Source of the DNA: Turritopsis dohrnii
Taxonomy: Eukaryota; Cnidaria; Hydrozoa; Anthoathecata; Oceaniidae
Length of the DNA stretch: 64,000 bases
Assembly: GCA_027922465.2 (NCBI GenBank)
Contig: BQMF02000812.1
Coordinates: forward strand, 1-64,000
Reading direction: 5' to 3'
Part shown: positions 24,401 to 33,400 of the stretch, piece after piece
Layout: every line of letters starts with the position of its first letter
Numbering within the stretch: the first letter of the stretch is position 1
Notes under the pieces: generated by a model
The model's database searches: none
Told to the model about the DNA's origin: nothing
Seen by the model: only the letters and a program-made list of their open reading frames with translations
Program-made: the position numbers and the translations under genes

Positions 24401-27400
24401 TAAGGGCTACCAGTTAGTTTTAAGAAAACAAAAGTGGTTAGTGGTGGTGACAAACGTAAGGGCAGGGTCTACAGATATGGCGTTAGTGCCAATTTTAGTT
24501 GATGTTAGTTGTGGTGTAAGTGTTGTAATGGTTTTAAGAACAGACTTAACGAAGATAAGGCATTAATTTATAATTGCTGTGAACAAGGAAAGATTTGTGA
24601 TAATGAAATACCAAGGACAGTCAGCATATACACAGCCTACACTGTGCTCTGTGCCCATCAAAACTCATGAGCGAGTCATAATTGAATCTCTAATAGCTTT
24701 TATAATATTGACAAAGTTTGATATGAATGTTTTAAGACTTTCTTGCTTACATAAAGTCCTAATAAGTATCTTGGATGATTAATATTGAAATTTTACAATT
24801 TAATCAAACAACCAGCCATCAATCAAAAATCAGAATACATACCCTTCGTGTATCTGATACTACAGTTCCATTCATCAGCAAACTCATTGAGTCCTTCTCA
24901 GTTCCGAAACGAATATATACATTTTCGACACTGGAGTTTCCTTGAAAGGCTATCCCAGTAATTGTCATTATCTTACCAAGATCAATATATGCCGGCTTCT
25001 GCAGAATCAGGCAAGGAAATTTTTCACTATTTAAGCGTGGTTTTGGCACGGACGCACCACCGTATTGCAACTGTTCATCTGGAATTAGTCCGTTTTCAAT
25101 CCCAACAGGTAAGCTGCAAATATCTAAATATTTCAGAAGTGAAATTTCTTCAATGAAGTTGAAAATAACGTGTGTTATTATTATATGTTATTTCTTCACA
25201 ACCACTTCGATTTTAAAAAACTACTGTTTCTACATAATTTATAGTGAAGACTGATGAATAATATTAGAATGTCAAGCAACACCTTTAAACATTGTTTTTG
25301 CTTCAAAAACAGAACTCCACTTTCCAGCAATTTTCCCTTCGGCAGTATATGCTTGGATCTACAAAACAAGAATAAAAATGATAAAAGAATAACAAATAAT
25401 AACTCGTTTAGCCATTCAGGAGTATAACACAGAAATATTCTACCTTGCAATGATATTCTGTGGAGGTAGCCAAACCATAAACAGTAGCATTTTCCATACT
25501 TGCTGAAATATCATCACGGGCTACTTTTTCTTTGCAGTTGCTTCTGCAACACATTATCTTGTAGTTATGAATAATGCCATTTGTAATATTTGTTTTTTTC
25601 CATTTGAATACCAGAGAGGTATAGTTAAACTGGTCACAGCTGAAGTTTCTTGGAGGCTCAGAAACTAAAATAAATAGTTGAATTTAATATTGACATGTAA
25701 TCAAAAGTAGTTCATAAATAGTTTTAAAATTTCTTATGTGAAAATAAAAATATTAACAAATACATTACGACACATATGATGCCATACTGTAACCAACTGA
25801 CTATTAAAAATTATAAAACTACTTATGTGAACATTCCCAATTTCAGTCATACAATGTATGCTTGATTTGATCTATCATTGCATTTTTACAATGCTTTCAG
25901 ATAAAAACAACACAAGTATTACCTCCCTGTTTTGTAGAAAATGTTTGAATTGCAGTCAGAGAGATGGAATGTTTATTCCGACTTGTTATCTTAACATAGT
26001 ATTCAGTGAATGGAGTTAATGTCCCAATAATCAAATTTGTTTCATTTAAATTGCTGATTTTGTATATAATGGATCCATTTCTTTCAAGTAATAGATCAAA
26101 TGATAATGGCAGAATTCGTCTGGCTGGACAGATTGTCCAGTTTATGTGTGCAGATGTATTTGATGCAGTTATGGAAATGTCTTTAACACACGCCGCATCC
26201 TCTAGAAAACATCAGCATCATAAATTTTAAGGCAAAATCATAAAGGTGAGGATTTCTACAGCAGCAAGTGCAGAAAGAAAAGAAAAGAATTATATCTACT
26301 TGTTTGTTATTTCTATAATTCAGCATCAATTCCATTACCTTTATGCTCGATTGTAACGAGAAATTCTTTTTCTTTGGATTGATCTCCATAAATAGCATTG
26401 CAAAAATATTTTGCAGAACATAACAAAATATTTCTGGCTGGAACATCTTCACAGTTCTTGAGGTCTAGGATGGTATTGTTGATATCATTTTTAAACGTCA
26501 ATGTTGATTTGACATATCCATTCATATTGCTGTCCTTTGTAGTAGTTATGGTGTAGAGGTTGTTATTAATATCCTTTCCATTCACTCTCCAAGATAATTT
26601 TGGAAGAGCATTATTGACAACACAATTAAGTGCTGTTTCTGATCTTGTAATATTCAATGTGGGAAGAGTTGCTACAAAGAAAGTTAAAAAACTGATCTCT
26701 CCATTTAGTACAAATTATAGCGTACTTATTTCCATGATAAACCTTGAACAATACTTAGTAGCATTTTGACAAAGAGTGCAGATGGTTTCTACTACTATGT
26801 TCAACTTACTATTTCTGCAGCCAAGCATTTCAATCCGAGCTGCACAGCGTATTGAACAAACCATGCCTTGCAATCTGATACATCTGGCATAAAACTCATG
26901 TGGAAAATTGCTGACACTTGTTCCGTATCTTGTTCGAGCACCATCAAACAACTATGTTATAGTATTAAAATTAATGAACCTTTTATATTATATAGCTACA
27001 CAACTAGTATGACTAGTATGTACTTACATATTTTCTATCAGCAAGAAGATATTCCTGATTGACACTGTCATTTGAGTAGCCATAACGAATTTCAAAGCTT
27101 GTAACCATGCCATCACCTCCTTTCCCTTGCCCTTGTATAGCAACTGCAGATATGAGTTGAACAGATTTGAAACAAACTTGTAGCCAGCTATCTGTAAGAC
27201 CTGGTGATTAAAATATATCGAATGTTTTTATTCATTTTCTTTTGTTGTCGTGTCAAATTGAACTTTTTATGTCTGCTAAATTAATTGTTCTTCTACGCAA
27301 TTCTAGCAACTAGAACCAAATAAATAAAGAAATAAAGAAAGAAAAAAGTGAAGAAAGAAAGAAAGATTTTCATCTGTTTTATGTTTCCAAAAAAAATTCA

Positions 27401-30400
27401 GAAATCAGGAGAACTATGTTCAAAACAGGGATAAGTGAGTGAGGTGTTTTTTGTAACAAGTTAAAAATGAGCATTTTAAAAACTGCAGCGCTTTATTTTT
27501 TAAAGCTGGTGATTCCGGCAATTCTTATCAAGAAGCGTTCAACTTCCGGGTAAGAATTGGTGAGAATTCTGAAATAGGCCTTGAAGTTATCAAGTAAGGT
27601 CATTTTTTTCAATGGTTTAACGACACTCAAATCAATGTCCGAAGAGTTTAAAGAAGAAAAGTAACCTTTTAGCATCATTTGCCGGAATGGTTCTATGGTC
27701 TTTTACGACTTTCCATAGCATTTTGCCAGATATATTCTTTGTTGACTTCATAGTTTATTACAGTCATTTTTTTATAAATGTGTCAACTTACGAGCATACA
27801 GTAAATCGTCTTTGAGCGAGTCCTGTTAACGTTATTGGAATAGTTTCCATTGTCAGAATTCTGGCTGTACCATAACACTTCTGAACGAAGAAGCTTTTTA
27901 CTTGCACTGACACAATTTTTTTTGTATTTCAAGCTAACGATACACCTGTTTTAAGCTGTACTGAGTAATTTTTACTACTTAACCAAATTTCGTCACATTC
28001 CTTTTTATTATATTCAATGAACCTAAGAACCTAAGACGTTTGCGAATAAGCAAGATTCTCCTAAACAATTTGCGTTTTTCACAACATTTCAAAATCAGTA
28101 AAAACGAAAATTTTTAGAAAGAATTATTCCCAGTAATCGATTTAGATGCCATTCTGGAGAGTGTGGAAACCAAAATTTTCTTCGTTGTCCAACCATAGTG
28201 GACGACATTTTTAGGCAAATTATTATTTTTTTAGCCCCCACCCCCTTAATTTGAAATTCATGGTGGGGGCTCTCCTTTTAAAATCAGATGAAATTTAAGT
28301 GAAAATTAATAACTACACCCTATAATGCAGACATCTTGTTAAGGCGGACAGTGTTGTTCGGAACGGATTGTTTTTAGGTAGAATTTTCATAGAAAAATCT
28401 CTATATGTGCGTATAAGTAAAAACAGCAGTATTTTGTATGTACTCAAAGTTTCATGTCTGCATCGCAGAATGAAAATGGTGTGAAAATGAATTGGTGTGG
28501 TATACAAAATAGCCTGTTCAGATAAATTTAAAATAAATTTAAAAGTAGAACTGAAAAGATGCCTTCAGAACTTTTTTTCAGAACTTTTTTCAGAAGGAAT
28601 CAGGTAAATAATACGGTGAATTTAAAGCATGGCGATTGAATTATTCCTAAAGACACAAATTTTATTAATTTTTCTAACCTATACGGTCTAATTATCAAGT
28701 TCACATACTTGAGCTCACCCAGGATGTCATCATATTATTCAGTCGTCCTTTTACAGCATTTTCCTGAACTGTTGGTGATTTAGACCCACTTAACTGGATG
28801 TCTGAACCTCCAATTTCAATACCAAGCTTTTCAAAACAACCTGAAAATTATTAAAACTTTATCTTGAAAGGTTGCAATATGAAGTTTAAACAACAACACC
28901 GCATTCTTAAACCGTGGATAAAAATCTGAACTACATAATTTTGTTTGCTGTAATTTTGCATTTATTCACAAGAGAGAAACAGTAATTTTTTTGGACTGCA
29001 TGTTTAAACAAAAATTCTGAACTCAGTTTTTAAGTTGTTATGTTAAAGGTTATTTCAATACATACCCGAATCACAGCCCATGAAAGTCAACCTCATACAC
29101 ATATTTGGAATATAAGAACGTATGGATATGTTTTTACATGTTGTTTGATCTTTAAACCAATGAACCGCCAAAGAACCACTTTGTCCATTCCTTTGAATGA
29201 ATTGCTAAATTACAATCATAACATTTAAAAGTATTAAAAGGAATTTTCTAAAAAAATTGCTTTTTAGAACAACATAAATTGTTATTATCAATTTCATAAC
29301 TGAATTTCATAACATTTTAGCGTGAAAACATTTCGTCCCTGATAGAGTCTGCACAAATTTTCGGAAATTCTATAGAACATCAAGTTTTTTAAAAATATTC
29401 TTGAAATGGTGAATCTCTTTTCAGCAACAGCTTCTCCCAATAAAGTATTTTACATTATGGTGCATCTGATAAAAGACTTCGTCTCTGAGAACATCTCAAC
29501 TTACTATTTAATAGATTTATGCCACCTGAATATATTTTGCATGTTCCTGCCTAGTTCACTAATAAGGAACATTGGAAAACTTATATATATCTAAGTTTTT
29601 TGACTTTCAGAATAACAAAACTAGACTTAGGCAAACTATCCTGAATTGCCAACTGTAATATTGACATCTTTTATTAGAGGAACTTTGCACATAGCTTATT
29701 AGTCAAAAGAAACAGTTTCTGTACTTGCTCCAATGATAGTCGTGACATATAAGCCCAGAATGGAAATCAAAAATACTCAAGAAAAGTAAAAGTTTAACAT
29801 ACTGAACTTCCAGATGACTTTCTAGCTGATTGTTCGTTACAGAAAACCCGAAAAACATTAACAGAGTAACCCTGTATATCTTGTACAACGAGACCTGTTA
29901 CTGTCACATCTTTCAAAGGAAAACTGAATTTTATTTCCGCATTTCTTGTACGTGGGCACCAAGCCGATTGTGAATGTATGCCAGGGAATTCCTTGTTTGC
30001 AGGAGAAGCTACTATTGGTCTTAGAACTTCAGAATGACATGCTAAAAAAATAAAGTGAATGAGAAAAAAGATCACACAAAACAAGATTGAATTGAATCTT
30101 TCATTTTCGGTTTTATAAATTTGATTATTCTCTAAGTTCTTTATGATTTAATTTATTTAACATCAGAAGGATGTATTTTAAAGCATTCAGCAATATTTTT
30201 CATCCAGATGTGAAACACATCTTGATGTCGTTAACACCTGGTGGTTCATTTGCCTACTTACTCTCAGAGCATCCATAAAGCTCAATCCTCATGCACACTT
30301 TATTCAAACTTTTTTGTCCAAAGTTTACTTCCAGTTTTCTCGCTGTCAAAAATTTGTTTGGGAACCAATAGCGGCGAGTAAATTTACTTCCGGGATATGT

Positions 30401-33400
30401 GAATGTCTTGTATTCCCATCGCTTCCTTGCAAAGCTAAACCAGTTATAGTCATCAGCCTGCCAAAGTCAATCGTTACTTTTACATTCCTGTCCTGATCTT
30501 CTGAACACCATTGCTTGTCACTGTTTAATCCAATTTCAGAAATGGGGTAATAGAAGTGTTCAGTGGAGCTTCTTACTTGTCGCATATTGATTAGATCATT
30601 CTCAAAACCCAGTGGCAGCATGCAACTGTTGATATCTAAATAGAAACAATATGAATCTCTACATGAAAAACAAAATTTTCAGCTCGATCTGATGAAGCAA
30701 ATTTACTTTATCATATTCTTAACCTACATATTTTCTTCCCTTTTTTCAATCAGACAAGAAACAGTTAATACCTCCTGCAGTTGTAACATTCATCGCGATG
30801 CTTTCTATCTTAGTACCATTAATCATATGAGCTTGAACCTGTGTGTAAGATTAAAAGAGCATATTATAAGAAATTTGAGGTACGAACGACTGCTCGATTT
30901 TTTTCATAAGCATCAACTTTAAAAGCAGTTGAGAAGCAAAAGTTGCAAAATCATAAGAATATCTTTTGAACTGCTTTAAGGTAGGCTCTCAATGCCAAGA
31001 TCAATTCAAAAATATGTTCAAAAACACTACAACATATCACTAATGTTCATCAAAATATTTATCAGTTGAAAAGTGAATAATTCTTGTTACGTAAATGTCT
31101 ATACCTTGCTTCATTTCAGTTATCATCAATAAAAAGATGAAAAACTATTGTAACAAACATTCACTAAAGGAAGTAATTCAGAATGTGAAATATTATGAAG
31201 AGATTAAAGAAATAGGCTTAATTTAGTTTAATTTATAGACATGGCTTGGACATCAGCATAAAATTTTCGGGAGTTCTAAGGTGCACAGTTTTATTCCACT
31301 AACATCAGCTCAACTAATGTGTATATCGACATCTAATGGGGTGCTTCAATTATTGGTGAATCATAGTATTGAATTCAAACTGAAAGGTGTATTTTTATAC
31401 ATGTGCTGTCGAAAGTTTAAAATTATTGATGAATGTTTGTCGGTAAGACTATATTTTCGATCAGATACTACTGTAAGTTGTATTTTTCAGTTCCATATCT
31501 ATTGCTACTAAGGTCTCGATGTGATCTCATGTCGATCGAGAGGTATAAAATTTTAAAGTTTTCTCATTATTAATATTATTAACATTACTACGAAATATAA
31601 TAAAAAACATGACTCACGTAACATTGATAAGTTGTCAGTATTGCTAAATTATTGACTGTTCCTGTATTGGTAGTAGCAGGTACGTTTGAAAACAATATTT
31701 CCTTGCCAGACTTCCGAGAACATTCGATGGTGTAATTTAAGACTTTAATCTTTAAATCTGAATTCCATGAAAACGTCAGGCTTGTTGGATTTCTTGCAGT
31801 TAACTTCAAGTTAAATGCGGATGTAGAATCTGAAAATGGACTTAATTAAATTAATCAAATTAATCTGACTTCATTGAATTTTTCATTTCAAAAATTCTTT
31901 TTTGATGAAACTCGTCATTACACAATCAGTTACACACGAGGCAAGTAATTTAAAAAAATGAATCATCCCTTATCAAAATATAGTATACATCATGTATACT
32001 TTTTCTGTACTTTAAGTATACTACAAAGTATAATAGGAGTATGGAAGAAAGTATACACGATGTATACTTTCAATGTACTTCAAATACTTTAGGAGCATAC
32101 TTGAAGTAGCATGTATTTTGGACATTTTCATGTATACATAAAGCATACTTCATTGAGAATACATACTTCATGTATACTTCTTTACTTGAAAACTCAGATT
32201 GAAAACTCAGATGTAGAAAATAAGTATACTTTTGCTGAAGTATATACTTTGGGTGAAGTATGTAAGAAGTTTAGTGACAGGGTGCACATGAAAGTAACTC
32301 AGAAGCATCAAAATCAATGCTGTGAATGATAACAATTGTTAATTTCAAAAATATTTAAATATATATTTTGACCTTCTTTTCGAATATTTTGTAAATGCAA
32401 TTTTTAAACAAATTTTAACATTTTTTTAAGATTTTTGAAAATTTTCGTTTTACTGGGGAATCCCCTACTCCATAACATGGTCAAACCCTGGTTGAAATCC
32501 TGGCTAGGATCCTGACAGGATCTTACAGGATTCCTAACAGGATCCTATGTGGGATCTTATGTAAGATCTCGAGTTATCATCATCACTTTCACTACATTCA
32601 ATCACTGTATTAAACTCCATTTTATTGCCTCTACTGAATGGACACAATTTCATAGCACAACTGTAAAACCTTTAGCACATTATAAACTTAACCACACTGA
32701 TGGTAACTTCTGGAAGACTACTAAATTACAGTTATAATTCTTATAGAAAATTCACTTCCAAGATCTTCTATGTAAAAACTATTTCTCCTTGTCTTTGTCA
32801 ACAAGTGACTAGGACTATCATTAGCAATTCCAACTGTGCATGAAGATGTCATCATATAATCAGAGCAAATTAATCTAATAGTTTACTTTACACAAACTTT
32901 TTCATAAAACACTTATATTATAAACTCTACTAAATCTATATAAAATTCTATACTATTCTTTTTAATTAACTAGGGAATTAATTCCTGGGAGTATTCTAAT
33001 TTTAGAATTCTTATTCATGTGAAATTGATACACATGGGATTTGAAGTTCCAATATAAAAAAACACTATAATAAAGACAGTCATAAAATTATTAATAAAAT
33101 CAGATAGTTTTTCAATTAAGTCACTTTCATCAACTATAAATAGAATTGTCTTTTTAAAGATTTCTCCTTACTTTTTTCTTAAAGCCTGCACAGTATATTC
33201 CTAAGCATTCATTTGTAGCATTTCATAATTAATAAGACATACTTCTAATGTACTTCAAACTTGAATTTTATTTTAGCGTGATTTTCTGTTTTTTAAAAGA
33301 ACAAAATGTACTTCCAATGTACTTCAATATGCTTTTTTAATGTTCTGCTTTTCTGAAGTATAAAATCAGTATACTTCATTTGTTCCTGATGTAACTTTAT

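Noticed and set aside
24339..24782. Possible gene in gene 1 intron 14
   Set aside because: Frames are open but unrecognisable, and no supporting exons were found; kept only as a note on the intron.
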